A stretch of DNA of 64,000 nucleotides. Source: Ulvibacter sp047614245 (GTDB lineage Bacteria; Bacteroidota; Bacteroidia; Flavobacteriales; Flavobacteriaceae). Location of the stretch: assembly GCA_047614245.1 (NCBI GenBank), contig JBLHIC010000003.1:1-64000 (forward strand), written 5' to 3'. The position numbers were made by a program, and so were the translations under genes. Within the stretch, counting starts at the first letter, position 1; each line of letters starts with the position of its first letter. Below are positions 1 to 9,418 of this stretch, piece after piece. The notes beneath the pieces were generated by a model. The model was not told the origin of the DNA, searched no databases, and saw nothing but the letters and a program-made list of their open reading frames with translations.

Positions 1-2027
1 GAAGGAGGTACTATCAAATGAACAGATGGACCCAAAATTGAATTGGTGTCATTCTGACTATCCAATAAGGTCTCATAATACTTAATCACAAATAAAGCAG
101 GATCCTGACCACCCAAAATGTTAGCGTCATTTATAGTTAAATCAAAAACTCCAGAGGTCACACCAAAATCACACTGAAACAAATCAACAGGTGGATTCGC
201 GATGGGGGTTGGAGCCAAGTTCACAACAAAATTTGCAGTCGCAAAACAGGCAGATGTTGCAATATTTTCCACCCTAACATAAATAACTACAGATGGCCCT
301 GTAACATTATAAGGAACAGGTAAAGGACTAATACCGTTATCGGCGTCCAACTGTGTTATATGATATGACACTTCATAAATCGATGGGCTTAAACCGTTTA
401 ATGCCTCAACATCTTTCACACTTGGCAAATCAACAAACTCTATCCCTAATGGTGCCGTATCACATATATCAAGATTCGTCATAGGTCCCGCACTTATAAG
501 GGAAAATTCAATTGTAAAACTTGTAGTTGAGAAGCAGTTACCAGAGAGATCCTCAATTCGCATATAAACTATTTCAATCGTACCAGTTATTATATAAGCC
601 GCTGGAGTAGCAATCGCATTCATATTCATATCAGCATCTACCTGAGAATTATGATACGTAATATTAAATAAGATTGGATTCTGAATACCCAAAATAACCG
701 GTTCATTGACGGTTAAATCAAAAACACCTGGCGTAGCCCCATCATTACAAAGAAATAGATCATTCGGTTGATTGGCAATAAGAGGCTGTGGGTTAAAAGT
801 AACAATAACATCATCAATGTCATCACAAGTACCATCAGAGACCAGTAATGAATAAGTTCCTGAGTTAGGAGCACTAACCAAATATGTTGGGCTCATTGCC
901 CCTGCAATGGGTGTTCCATTCAACGACCATTGGTATGTAACACCAGAAACTCCAGCGTCTCCATCTAAAAGTATAGGAGCACTTGAACAAGTTTCAATAT
1001 CTGGGCCTAAATCAACTGCAAAAGTAGCATCTGTCGTAACTAAAACATCATCCGTAAGAACAACTATATCTCCGTTACAAGTGTTCGTATACGTTATTTT
1101 CGCAGTAAATACTCCTGAGCCAACCACACAAACGTTAATAGTTGGAGTGGTGCCAACTACAGCGCCTGTTGAATCCAACCACTCAAAAACATAAGTAGCC
1201 GGACCAATTGGATTGAAACTCCATGCTTCATTGTTCGTTGTCCAAGGAGAATCTGATGTGTTTCTTCCCGGTGGAACATAGGCGGTGGTACCTGTATTGT
1301 TTTGAATTCCTAAAGCAGCGTTTCCATCATTCCATGTAGGACAAGAAGGCTTATCCTTAATATAAATTTCGATCACATTTGAAAACTCATAAAAAACCGC
1401 CATATGAGTGGCCAGCTCAGAATTACAACTAAACATTGGAACTTCAAAATAAGAAACAACTAATACCCTATTAGGGTATACACCCAAAACTTCATAGGCA
1501 ATTTCATCTAGACCACCAGGACCGCCTACAGATGGATCAATATCATGAACAGGAGTAAAAACATTTGCTTCGGAAAGTGCATCCTGAGTATTGTCTGGTA
1601 AATTTTCCGTGAAACTCCAACCATTTGAACCGGATCCAGTATCTCCAGGATCTACCTCAAATCTAATCACTCCGTTCGATCCAACTTGAAATTCAGTTTC
1701 CAAATTCCCGAAGAAACAAAAATCAAAAGGTAAAGTATCAACAGGTGACCATGCGTCATCAATATTAGGGTTTAGAGGATTCGCGAGCCCGTCAAACGGA
1801 AATGGCGGAAGATATGGTATTGAATTAACAGTATAAGTTAAACCGGAGGTGTCAAAAGTTTCTAGAAATGTTGCAGTAATATCGGTACAACCACCACTTG
1901 CACAATCGGCAGAAACAGGTGGGCCTGCATCCACAAACAAGGAACCTGGTCCTTGTGCGAGCATAATTACTGGAAAAAAAAGTAGTACAAATAGGCATTG
2001 AATTCTAGTCTGGGGGTTCTTTCTCAT
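1..2027 (-). CDS. Large repetitive secreted protein, N-terminal part (runs off left edge)
   Basis: An open frame of 675 codons runs from the ATG at 2027 to the window edge without a stop, so the C terminus is missing. It opens with a signal peptide (MRKNPQTRIQ, a hydrophobic core, cleavage near LAQ|GPGS). About 330 residues follow that resemble the N-terminal domain of flavobacterial surface proteins, containing FCFFGNLE and GSNGVIRFE. Next comes an Ig/PKD-like segment (about 1040-820) with the motif YQWSLNGTPI. After that are at least three tandem modules of roughly 100 residues, each starting with a variant of DLFLCNDGATPGVFDLT (about 780-480, 480-205, 205-1). Related Bacteroidota proteins are type IX secretion cargo ending in a gliding-motility-associated or sorting domain. 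That end is not visible here, so adhesin function is inference. The gene diverges from folE. Confidence 0.85.
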   Translation of the reverse strand, partial: MRKNPQTRIQCLFVLLFFPVIMLAQGPGSLFVDAGPPVSADCASGGCTDITATFLETFDTSGLTYTVNSIPYLPPFPFDGLANPLNPNIDDAWSPVDTLPFDFCFFGNLETEFQVGSNGVIRFEVDPGDTGSGSNGWSFTENLPDNTQDALSEANVFTPVHDIDPSVGGPGGLDEIAYEVLGVYPNRVLVVSYFEVPMFSCNSELATHMAVFYEFSNVIEIYIKDKPSCPTWNDGNAALGIQNNTGTTAYVPPGRNTSDSPWTTNNEAWSFNPIGPATYVFEWLDSTGAVVGTTPTINVCVVGSGVFTAKITYTNTCNGDIVVLTDDVLVTTDATFAVDLGPDIETCSSAPILLDGDAGVSGVTYQWSLNGTPIAGAMSPTYLVSAPNSGTYSLLVSDGTCDDIDDVIVTFNPQPLIANQPNDLFLCNDGATPGVFDLTVNEPVILGIQNPILFNITYHNSQVDADMNMNAIATPAAYIITGTIEIVYMRIEDLSGNCFSTTSFTIEFSLISAGPMTNLDICDTAPLGIEFVDLPSVKDVEALNGLSPSIYEVSYHITQLDADNGISPLPVPYNVTGPSVVIYVRVENIATSACFATANFVVNLAPTPIANPPVDLFQCDFGVTSGVFDLTINDANILGGQDPALFVIKYYETLLDSQNDTNSILGPSVHLIVPP

Positions 2028-2131
2028 GTAAAAAGTCTATAATTCGCGAAATTTAAGGAAATTTTATGAAAATTATGACTTTTCAAATCTTAAAATATTG
2101 ACTCATTTTTTTCTAACCAGTCTCTATTGCT

Positions 2132-2139
2132 TATCTTTG
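2132..2139 (+). promoter_or_regulatory. Bacteroidota -7 box upstream of folE
   Basis: TATCTTTG matches the Bacteroidota -7 consensus TAnnTTTG. It lies about 35 bases before the ATG at 2175. No TTG at the expected spacing is visible upstream. If this box is used, transcription starts after the TTG codon at 2127, so that upstream start cannot be the real one. Confidence 0.5.
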
Positions 2140-2174
2140 CATATTGTATTTTTACGTTTAACTTTCACATAAAA

Positions 2175-2852
2175 ATGGATCTAGAAAAACAACTCAAAGC
2201 AATCGAAGCAATTGGCGATGATCACATCGGCGCCTCTATGGAGACACCTCTTCGGATAGATGCTTTCGAATTAAGTGATATTGAAAAAATAGCGCTTATT
2301 CAAAAAGATGTCCGCAGTATTATGAATACTCTAGGATTAGATTTAAAGGACGATAGTCTTAAAGGAACCCCCACCAGAGTAGCCAAAATGTTTGTTCAGG
2401 AGATTTTTGGAGGATTACATCCAGATAGAAAACCAAAAGCTTCAACTTTTGACAACAAATATAAATACAATGAGATGTTGGTTGAAAAAAACATCACTTT
2501 ATACTCTACTTGCGAACATCACCTTCTACCTATAGTTGGCAAAGCGCATATAGCATATATATCCAACGGCACTGTTGTTGGTCTAAGCAAAATGAACCGT
2601 ATTGTAGATTATTATGCAAAACGACCTCAGGTTCAAGAACGTCTTACTTTACAAATCGTGAAAGAATTACAGGAAGTTTTAAATACTGATGATGTTGCTT
2701 GCGTAATAGACGCCAAACACCTTTGTGTAAATTCTAGAGGAATTCGAGATATCGATAGTAGTACAGTTACAAGTGAGTTTGGCGGAAAATTTAAAAATCA
2801 GGAGACTCGTCGCGAATTCTTAGATTATATAAAATTTGACACTCAGTTTTAA
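2175..2852 (+). CDS. folE: GTP cyclohydrolase I
   Basis: This enzyme converts GTP to 7,8-dihydroneopterin triphosphate, the first step of tetrahydrofolate and pterin synthesis and a feeder for the queuosine pathway (queE lies at 15175-15804). Family motifs are all present: GTPTRVAKM (64-72), STCEHHLLP (111-119), PQVQERLT (151-158) and KHLCVNSRGI (181-190). The zinc ligands Cys113, His116 and Cys184 are intact. The 225-residue length fits the family (E. coli enzyme 222). I chose the ATG at 2175 (MDLEKQL) over the TTG at 2127 because the extra residues are unlike the family and overlap the likely -7 box. It is the first gene of a same-strand run with cysS, yidD, lgt and a DUF192 gene. Confidence 0.95.
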   Translation: MDLEKQLKAIEAIGDDHIGASMETPLRIDAFELSDIEKIALIQKDVRSIMNTLGLDLKDDSLKGTPTRVAKMFVQEIFGGLHPDRKPKASTFDNKYKYNEMLVEKNITLYSTCEHHLLPIVGKAHIAYISNGTVVGLSKMNRIVDYYAKRPQVQERLTLQIVKELQEVLNTDDVACVIDAKHLCVNSRGIRDIDSSTVTSEFGGKFKNQETRREFLDYIKFDTQF

Positions 2853-2907
2853 TACTTAAAGATTCCTTCAATCAAGACCACACTATCACCCGAACATCTA
2901 GAAATAA

Positions 2908-4392
2908 ATGAAACTTTACGAGCAACAGGAACTTTACGTTTACAATTCTCTTACAAAAAATAAAGAAAAATTTAAACCAATTCACGATGGTGCAGTTGGA
3001 ATGTACGTATGTGGTCCAACGGTCTATAGCAATGTCCATATGGGAAATTGCCGTACATTTTTATCCTTCGATTTAGTTTTCAGATATTTCAAGCATCTTG
3101 GTTTCAAGGTTAGATATGTCCGAAACATTACAGATGCAGGACATCTCGAAAATGAAGGCGAAAGTGGAGATGATCCAATTCTTAAAAAAGCGCGCATCGA
3201 AAAATTGGAACCCATGGAGGTTGTTCAAAAATACACTGTGGATTTTCATGAAACAATGGCAAAATTCAATGCGCTACCACCTAGCATTGAACCAACTGCC
3301 ACGGGTCATATTATAGAACAAATTGATATCGTTTCAAAAATTATTTCTGAAGGCTATGCTTACGAAACCAACGGTTCGGTTTATTTTGATGTTAATAAAT
3401 TCGACAGAGATCATAAATATGGTAAACTAAGTGGTAGAAACCTTGAAGACATGGTGTCAAACACTCGTGAATTAACTGCTCAGAGCGAGAAGAGAAATCC
3501 GCAAGATTTTGCACTTTGGAAAAAAGCTGAACCTCAACACATCATGCATTGGCCTTCACCATGGAGCAAAGGTTTTCCTGGTTGGCATTTAGAATGTACT
3601 GCGATGAGCACTAAATATTTAGGGACTCAATTTGACATTCATGGAGGTGGAATGGATTTAAAGTTTCCACATCACGAATGTGAGATTGCTCAGGCTGAAG
3701 TGACTAATAAAAAATCACCTGTAAATGTTTGGATGCATACAAATATGCTCACCTTAAATGGTAAAAAAATGTCCAAATCTACTGGGAATAGTATATTACC
3801 TAGTGAGTTATTTACAGGAGACAACACTATTTTAAGTAAGGCATTTTCAGCAACCGTTTCTAAGTTCTTTATGTTTCAGGCACACTATCGAAGCATCCTT
3901 GATTTTTCAAATGATGCCTTGGCGGCTTCAGAAAAAGGATACAATCGCCTCATGGAGGCCTTTCGATCTTTAGATAACATTGCAGCATCTCAGTCTAGTA
4001 GTTTTGATGTTTCAAAATGGCGCCAATCTTGTTATGACGCGATGAATGATGACTTCAACAGCCCTATTTTAATTGCGCAATTATTTGAAGCTTCTAAATA
4101 TATAAACGGGTTAAAAGATGGCAAGGAGACAGTATCACAATCGGATTTAGAATTATTAAAGAAAACGATGCATGATTTCATTTTCGATGTTCTAGCATTG
4201 GTTGATGTCACCGCAGAAGGCACAGGGGATACTAATCATTTGGACGGAGCTGTTGATCTACTAATTTCTCTTCGGAATCAGGCCAGAGCTAATAAGGATT
4301 TTAAAACAAGTGATCAAATAAGAGATCAATTATTAAAAGTCGGTATTCAACTGAAGGATGGAAAAGAGGGAACTACTTTTTCAATAAATTAA
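2908..4392 (+). CDS. cysS: Cysteinyl-tRNA synthetase
   Basis: Class I aminoacyl-tRNA synthetase that charges tRNA-Cys in the cytoplasm. The N-terminal CGPTVY (35-40), with the zinc-ligand Cys, is followed by the HIGH-type motif HMGN (44-47). PGWHLECTAMS (224-234) and HGGGMDLKFPHHECE (245-259) carry further conserved zinc and substrate residues. KMSKS lies at 287-291. The C-terminal helical region contains RNQARANKDFKTSDQIRD, typical of the DALR-like anticodon part. The length of 494 residues is normal. The gene lies 55 bp after folE, and its stop codon overlaps the ATG of yidD by one base, suggesting translational coupling. Confidence 0.98.
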   Translation: MKLYEQQELYVYNSLTKNKEKFKPIHDGAVGMYVCGPTVYSNVHMGNCRTFLSFDLVFRYFKHLGFKVRYVRNITDAGHLENEGESGDDPILKKARIEKLEPMEVVQKYTVDFHETMAKFNALPPSIEPTATGHIIEQIDIVSKIISEGYAYETNGSVYFDVNKFDRDHKYGKLSGRNLEDMVSNTRELTAQSEKRNPQDFALWKKAEPQHIMHWPSPWSKGFPGWHLECTAMSTKYLGTQFDIHGGGMDLKFPHHECEIAQAEVTNKKSPVNVWMHTNMLTLNGKKMSKSTGNSILPSELFTGDNTILSKAFSATVSKFFMFQAHYRSILDFSNDALAASEKGYNRLMEAFRSLDNIAASQSSSFDVSKWRQSCYDAMNDDFNSPILIAQLFEASKYINGLKDGKETVSQSDLELLKKTMHDFIFDVLALVDVTAEGTGDTNHLDGAVDLLISLRNQARANKDFKTSDQIRDQLLKVGIQLKDGKEGTTFSIN

Positions 4393-4634
4393 TGAGGAGA
4401 GTGTTGATATATCCCTTTGTCCTCTTTATTAGAGGATATCAACATCTTATATCACCATTATTTCCATCGACCTGCCGTTATGAGCCAACCTGCTCTCATT
4501 ATTCGATTGAGGCTTTAAAAAGTCATGGCTTATTTAAAGGTGGATGGCTGTCGATTAAGAGAATCTTTAGCTGCCACCCCTGGGGAGGTAACGGCTACGA
4601 CCCTGTACCTGAAAAGGATGAAAAGAAAAGTTAA
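4392..4634 (+). CDS. yidD: Membrane protein insertion efficiency factor YidD
   Basis: A small (80 aa) basic membrane-associated protein of the YidD (haemolytic, DUF37) family, thought to help YidC/Sec insert inner-membrane proteins. The diagnostic stretch runs from IRGYQHLISPLFPSTCRYEP through TCSHYSIEALKSHG to FSCHPWGGNGYDPVP. The conserved cysteines and the CHPW..GGxDPVP-like ending are present. It starts at the ATG that overlaps the cysS stop (TAATG). In most bacteria yidD sits beside rnpA/yidC, so its place between cysS and lgt is a lineage-specific arrangement. Confidence 0.95.
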   Translation: MRRVLIYPFVLFIRGYQHLISPLFPSTCRYEPTCSHYSIEALKSHGLFKGGWLSIKRIFSCHPWGGNGYDPVPEKDEKKS

Positions 4635-4670
4635 TTCCTATCATAAAACTGGGAGCTTTTTTATATTTAC

Positions 4671-4689
4671 ACCTTCATACAGTGAAGGT
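4671..4689. other. Small hairpin in the yidD-lgt gap
   Basis: A 7-bp perfect inverted repeat (ACCTTCA / TGAAGGT, 5-nt loop) sits in the 87-bp gap between yidD and lgt. No T tract follows, so it is not an intrinsic terminator. It could be an mRNA processing or stability hairpin, but this is speculative. Confidence 0.3.
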
Positions 4690-4721
4690 TCACTAAGATG
4701 TCAACATATCAATAAATTTAT

Positions 4722-5543
4722 ATGCACTATTTAAGTTTTACATGGAATCCTTCAGAAGGAATTGATCTCGGTTTTTTCTTAATAAGATATTACAGCTTGA
4801 TGTTTGTTGTGGCCTTTTCATTAGGTTGGTTTATTACTAAACGAATATTTATTAATGAAAACCTATCTCTCGAAAAATTAGATAGTCTTTTTATTTATAT
4901 GGTCATTGCTATATTATTAGGTGCTCGATTGGGACATGTAATATTCTATCAAAGTGATTTAATACTGAAAGATCCAATTTCCGTACTTCTTCCTTTTAGA
5001 ACAGTACCAGAATTTGAATATACAGGATTTCAAGGTTTGGCAAGTCACGGAGCGGCAATAGGGGTTATTATCGCCATGTTTATTTACAGTAAAAAGGTGC
5101 TGAAGAAACCGGTCCTTTGGATTTTAGACAGGGTAGTTATAGCTGTAGCTAGTGGCGCTATTTTTGTTCGGATTGGTAATTTTATAAACTCTGAAATTAT
5201 AGGAAAAGCCACAAAAAGTGATTTTGGAGTAATTTTTAAGCAATTAGGAGAAGACTTTCCGCGACATCCAGCGCAGCTATATGAATCATTTGGTTACATA
5301 TTTGTCTTTATTGCGCTTTGGTTCGTCTATTGGAAAACAGAAAAAAAGAATCAAAGAGGGTTTTTATTTGGGTTATTTCTAGTGCTTCTTTTCACCGTGA
5401 GGTTCTTTGTTGAATTTGTGAAAGAAGCTCAAGTCGATGAACGCGCAGAATGGGCTTTAAACACGGGTCAGCTGCTGAGTATTCCACTAGTAATTACAGG
5501 CTTATACTTCATTATTACCTCTTCAAAAAAACTTCAGGCTTAA
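4722..5543 (+). CDS. lgt: Prolipoprotein diacylglyceryl transferase
   Basis: Inner-membrane enzyme that moves diacylglycerol from phosphatidylglycerol to the lipobox cysteine of prolipoproteins, the first step of lipoprotein maturation. The 273-residue protein has about seven membrane segments. It contains the signature region around VRIGNFINSEIIGK (about 149-162) and the conserved GLASHGAAIG (about 106-115), which holds an essential His in the family. HPAQLYES (about 184-191) also fits. The gene is followed after one base by a lipoprotein gene, itself an Lgt substrate. Its start MHYLSFTWNP is at the expected distance from the first membrane helix. Confidence 0.97.
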   Translation: MHYLSFTWNPSEGIDLGFFLIRYYSLMFVVAFSLGWFITKRIFINENLSLEKLDSLFIYMVIAILLGARLGHVIFYQSDLILKDPISVLLPFRTVPEFEYTGFQGLASHGAAIGVIIAMFIYSKKVLKKPVLWILDRVVIAVASGAIFVRIGNFINSEIIGKATKSDFGVIFKQLGEDFPRHPAQLYESFGYIFVFIALWFVYWKTEKKNQRGFLFGLFLVLLFTVRFFVEFVKEAQVDERAEWALNTGQLLSIPLVITGLYFIITSSKKLQA

Positions 5544-5544
5544 T

Positions 5545-6021
5545 ATGAAAAAATATTTAATCTCTGCTGCGGTCATAGGTGCAATTATAGTTTCAGGAGG
5601 CTGTAAAGAAAAGACTTCAAAAGTACTAACTCAGGAAGTGATCTTTAAAAAAGAAGGAGAGTTAAGACTTAAGAAGTTAGCAAATGATTCTACTATAGCG
5701 AGATTGAATATTGAAATTGCCGATGACGAATATCAAACTCAGACGGGATTGATGTATCGTAAATCTATGAAAGACGATCAGGCAATGCTGTTTATTTTTG
5801 AAGACGAAATCCCACGTGCATTCTATATGAAGAACACACAATTTGCTCTGGATATTATTTTTATTGATAGTGACAGAAAGGTGGTAAACATCCATAAAGA
5901 TGCCAACCCCTTAGATCACACTTCCTTGCCTTCAGAAGGACCGGCGCAATACGTTTTAGAGGTGAATGCAGGACTTTCTAATACTTGGACACTAGAAAGT
6001 GGTGATTTTATTGAATGGTAG
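5545..6021 (+). CDS. DUF192 family lipoprotein
   Basis: The 158-residue protein has a lipoprotein signal (MKKYLISAAVIGAIIVSGGC, lipobox SGGC). A DUF192 domain begins around residue 45. Typical signatures are QTGLMYRKSMKDDQAMLFIF, RAFYMKNTQFALDIIFID and YVLEVNAGLSN. DUF192 proteins are small beta-rich domains of unknown biochemical role, usually exported. The gene follows lgt by one base, making it the last member of the folE-lgt run, and a strong bidirectional terminator follows it. I cannot assign a function beyond the family. Confidence 0.92.
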   Translation: MKKYLISAAVIGAIIVSGGCKEKTSKVLTQEVIFKKEGELRLKKLANDSTIARLNIEIADDEYQTQTGLMYRKSMKDDQAMLFIFEDEIPRAFYMKNTQFALDIIFIDSDRKVVNIHKDANPLDHTSLPSEGPAQYVLEVNAGLSNTWTLESGDFIEW

Positions 6022-6138
6022 CACAATCTTTCCGAAGACACCAATAAGCATTTTTGCTCTAATTAATTAGTTGATTAGATACTATTAAAAAGTACAATTG
6101 ACTATTCCACTTTACCAAGCACCCGAAATGATTCACAT

Positions 6139-6176
6139 AAAAAAACCTCTCAAGTTTTAAAACTTGAGAGGTTTTT
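6139..6176. terminator. Bidirectional intrinsic terminator
   Basis: A perfect stem (CCTCTCAAGTTT / AAACTTGAGAGG) is flanked by an A tract on the left and a T tract on the right. It lies between the convergent DUF192 gene (plus) and secDF (minus) and can serve both strands. Confidence 0.9.
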
Positions 6177-6205
6177 TATACCATTTACTATGAAGGAAAA
6201 GAGAA

Positions 6206-9200
6206 CTATGCCTCCTCTACCTCTTCGTTCTTTTTATCTGTTAGATCAATACCTTTTTTCTTAACGGTATCAAACATAACTGGAGTAGCTATAAACAGTG
6301 ATGAGTAGGTACCTACAAGAACACCAACGATGATGGCGAATAAGAGCCCGCGAATAGATTCTGCACCAATAAAAAACATACTTAGTAAAACGACTAAGGT
6401 GGTCAACGATGTATTTAACGTACGACTTAAGGTGCTGTTTAATGCCGCATTAATAACCTTGCTCATTGGCCAAGTGTTATGCTCATTAAAATATTCTCGA
6501 ATACGGTCAAATACCACCACAGTATCATTCAAGGAGTAACCGATTACTGTAAGGATCGCAGCAATAAACGCCTGATCTATTTCCATACTAAAAGGCATGA
6601 AGCTATAGGTAAGTGAGAATATCCCAAGTACAAGTAAAACATCGTGGAATACTGCCACTACGGCACCCAAACTAAATTGCCATCTTCTAAAACGCAATAA
6701 GATATATAAGAACACAACAAATAATGAACCAAATACAGCCCAGAAAGATGCTTTTTTAATATCATCTGCAATCGTTGGACTTACTTTATAGTATTCCATT
6801 CGACCAGCAACTTTACCTTGATCATCCTCTTTAAACTGATTCAATGTCATTCCAGAAGGAAGGCTAGTTTTTAAGCCTTCAAACAACATCGACTCAATTT
6901 CATCATCAACTTCTGTTCCGCTGTCATTTACCTTATACTTGGTCGTAATCTTTAGTTGATTATCGCCTCCATAAGTTTTTGCTTCAGCACTACCAAATAC
7001 GGCGACAAGGTCATCTTGAATTTCTGTAGAGTTTACATCATTTTCAAAACGAACAGTATACGTTCGGCCACCAACAAAATCGACACCTTGGTTCAATCCA
7101 TTTGTAAATAAGGATACCAAACTAATTACTATCAATATTCCAGAAACGATATAGGCCACCTTACGTTTTCCAAGGAAATCGATATTTACATTTTTAAACA
7201 AATCTTTTGTAAAAGAGGTTGAGAACACAAGTGGTTTTCCATTAACCGTGAACTTTTCGATAAACAATCTAGTAATAAAGATCGCAGTAAATAAAGACGT
7301 TAGAATACCTATTAATAAAGTAGTAGCAAAACCTTGAATTGGCCCAGTTCCAAATACTAATAATATCAAACCTGTTAAACCAGTTGTAATATTGGCATCC
7401 AAAATTGAAGACAATGCATTGTTAAAACCATCTTTAATTGCATCCTTCTGCAACTTACCCTTAGCAAGTTCCTCTCGAATCCTTTCGAAAATAAGAACGT
7501 TCGCATCTACAGATATACCAACAGTTAACACAATACCTGCAATCCCAGGTAATGTCAATACTGCACCGAGTCCTGCCAGTACACCAAATATAAAAAGGAT
7601 GTTTACTACTAAGGCAACATCTGCAAAAATTCCAGCTTTGCCATAGTAACCAATCATCCAAAGTAAAACAAGTAATAATGCCAGACCAAAAGACAAAACT
7701 CCACTATTAATAGCTTCCTGCCCTAGTGTTGGGCCAACAACTTCAGCTTGAATAATATCTGCTGAAGCTGGAAGTTTACCAGCTCTAAGAACATTCGCTA
7801 AATCTTGTCCTTCACTAATTGAGAAATCACCGGTAATCTCACTTCTTCCTCCGCCAATTCCACCAGCAACGGAAACACCTGGTGCTGAATAAACAGTTTC
7901 ATCAAGAACAATTGCTATCTGACTTTGATTAATGTTAGCCTGATTAGTCATTTCTTCCCAAATCTTAGCTCCTTTACCATTCATCTGCATATTAACTGCA
8001 ACACGGCCTACTTGATCGTAAGACTGAGAAGCATCGGTCACAACTCCACCGGAAAGCGGCGGAACGTTTTCTCGATTTCCCCTTAACGCGTATAAGTCTG
8101 AAGTTATTAATACATCTCCAGCTTCATTAATCTTAGTTTCTTTAGGTTTCTCCCAAACAAACCTAGCATAACGCTGATCATTGGTAAGCAAAGCTCTAAC
8201 TTGAGGCATACGCAGGTAGCTATTAATTGCAGCTGTATCTTTTAATGAAAAAGTTGCAATTACTGGGCCTCCCTGATAACCCGCAGAAATAATTTTAGAA
8301 ATTATAGGTCTCGCTTTGGCTGCATCAGCGATAGAATCGTTTACATCTTCTCCTCCTAACAAGTCATTAATATCATTATCTACGCTAGTAGTATCTACCG
8401 CAGTAGTTTCCGTCTCGGGAGCAGTTGCTTTTTTTAGTTCAGCGACTTTTGCATCTGCTTGATAAAGGAAAGACTGCATTTGGTCTGATTTGTAAACATC
8501 CCAAAATTCTAATTGTGCGGTACTCTGTAAAAGTTTCTTCACACGATCGACATCCTTCGCTCCTGGCAATTCAACTAGTATACGAGCCGACTGTCCTAAA
8601 CGCTGAATATTTGGTTGTGTTACACCAAATTTATCGATACGCTTTCTTAACACTTCAAAAGCAGAAGTAATTGATTCATCAATTTTTCTTGAGATAACCG
8701 TTTTCACATCAGCATTCGTCATAGATGCATTAATATCATCTTCTAAACTCTTATTGAAGAAAATATCTGGTGACGCCAAATTATTCTCTCCTGGAAGTGC
8801 CTCAAAGGCATCGTAAAATGATTCCAAATAAGTATCCTGAGAATCTTTTTGAAGTTCACTTGCGTCAGTTAACGCTTGGTTGAAAGCTGGGTCTTTAGAT
8901 TTGTTTGCCAATCCCCTTAAAATATCTTGTACAGATACTTGTAGAATTACGTTTATACCACCTTTTAAATCAAGCCCTTTATTGAGCTCTTTTTCCTTTG
9001 AAGTCTTGTAGTTGATACCCATAAAAACTGAGTTGTTCGCCACAGAATCCAAGTATTTTATCTCTTCGACATCACTTTCTTTAGGGCTGTCTGGAAATTT
9101 TAAATCTGCATACGCCTTCGCTTCATCTTCTACATGGTTTGCGATGTAGGTAAATGACAACTGATATAAACTTACCAGTCCGAATAATACCGCAAAAACG

Positions 9201-9223
9201 ATAATAAGTCCTTTGTTTTGCAT
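6206..9223 (-). CDS. secDF: Fused protein translocase subunit SecDF
   Basis: SecD and SecF fused in one 1005-residue inner-membrane protein, the usual form in Bacteroidota. It uses the proton gradient to pull translocating proteins out of SecYEG. The SecD half has an N-terminal membrane helix, the conserved GLDLKGG motif near residue 85, and a large periplasmic P1 domain including FGVTQPNIQRLG. A six-helix block follows, with SVDANVLIFERIREE. The SecF half starts near residue 690 with GVDFVGGRTYTV and carries a second membrane block with YSLNDTVVVFDRIRE. A charged tail (DKKNEEVEEA) ends the protein. A Bacteroidota promoter lies directly upstream at 9260-9290. Confidence 0.98.
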   Translation of the reverse strand: MQNKGLIIVFAVLFGLVSLYQLSFTYIANHVEDEAKAYADLKFPDSPKESDVEEIKYLDSVANNSVFMGINYKTSKEKELNKGLDLKGGINVILQVSVQDILRGLANKSKDPAFNQALTDASELQKDSQDTYLESFYDAFEALPGENNLASPDIFFNKSLEDDINASMTNADVKTVISRKIDESITSAFEVLRKRIDKFGVTQPNIQRLGQSARILVELPGAKDVDRVKKLLQSTAQLEFWDVYKSDQMQSFLYQADAKVAELKKATAPETETTAVDTTSVDNDINDLLGGEDVNDSIADAAKARPIISKIISAGYQGGPVIATFSLKDTAAINSYLRMPQVRALLTNDQRYARFVWEKPKETKINEAGDVLITSDLYALRGNRENVPPLSGGVVTDASQSYDQVGRVAVNMQMNGKGAKIWEEMTNQANINQSQIAIVLDETVYSAPGVSVAGGIGGGRSEITGDFSISEGQDLANVLRAGKLPASADIIQAEVVGPTLGQEAINSGVLSFGLALLLVLLWMIGYYGKAGIFADVALVVNILFIFGVLAGLGAVLTLPGIAGIVLTVGISVDANVLIFERIREELAKGKLQKDAIKDGFNNALSSILDANITTGLTGLILLVFGTGPIQGFATTLLIGILTSLFTAIFITRLFIEKFTVNGKPLVFSTSFTKDLFKNVNIDFLGKRKVAYIVSGILIVISLVSLFTNGLNQGVDFVGGRTYTVRFENDVNSTEIQDDLVAVFGSAEAKTYGGDNQLKITTKYKVNDSGTEVDDEIESMLFEGLKTSLPSGMTLNQFKEDDQGKVAGRMEYYKVSPTIADDIKKASFWAVFGSLFVVFLYILLRFRRWQFSLGAVVAVFHDVLLVLGIFSLTYSFMPFSMEIDQAFIAAILTVIGYSLNDTVVVFDRIREYFNEHNTWPMSKVINAALNSTLSRTLNTSLTTLVVLLSMFFIGAESIRGLLFAIIVGVLVGTYSSLFIATPVMFDTVKKKGIDLTDKKNEEVEEA

Positions 9224-9259
9224 TCTTTTATATTTTTTCTATCAAATTTTTAAAACGGG

Positions 9260-9290
9260 CAAATATAGAATTTACCTTATGATTTGACAA
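9260..9290 (-). promoter_or_regulatory. Promoter of secDF
   Basis: Read on the minus strand: TTG (9290-9288), a 20-bp spacer, then TATATTTG (9267-9260). This matches the Bacteroidota housekeeping promoter (TTG / TAnnTTTG). It lies 36 bp before the secDF start, so secDF need not depend on upstream genes. Confidence 0.75.
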
Positions 9291-9418
9291 TTATTTTTAA
9301 TTATTTATAAGCGTTTCATATGAGTACAGAAAGCTATTTGTTATTGTAGTGGAAAATTTTTTGAACTCGATCAGACTTCATCAAGAAGAAGATCCTTGGT
9401 CAGATAAAGCAAATCGAC

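Noticed and set aside
2127..2174. TTG start that would lengthen folE by 16 residues
   Set aside because: The extra residues do not match the GTP cyclohydrolase family, and a Bacteroidota -7 box at 2132-2139 lies inside them. The ATG at 2175 is the better start.
7392..7646. Plus-strand frame inside secDF
   Set aside because: It is antisense to the well-supported SecDF membrane block and has no independent support.
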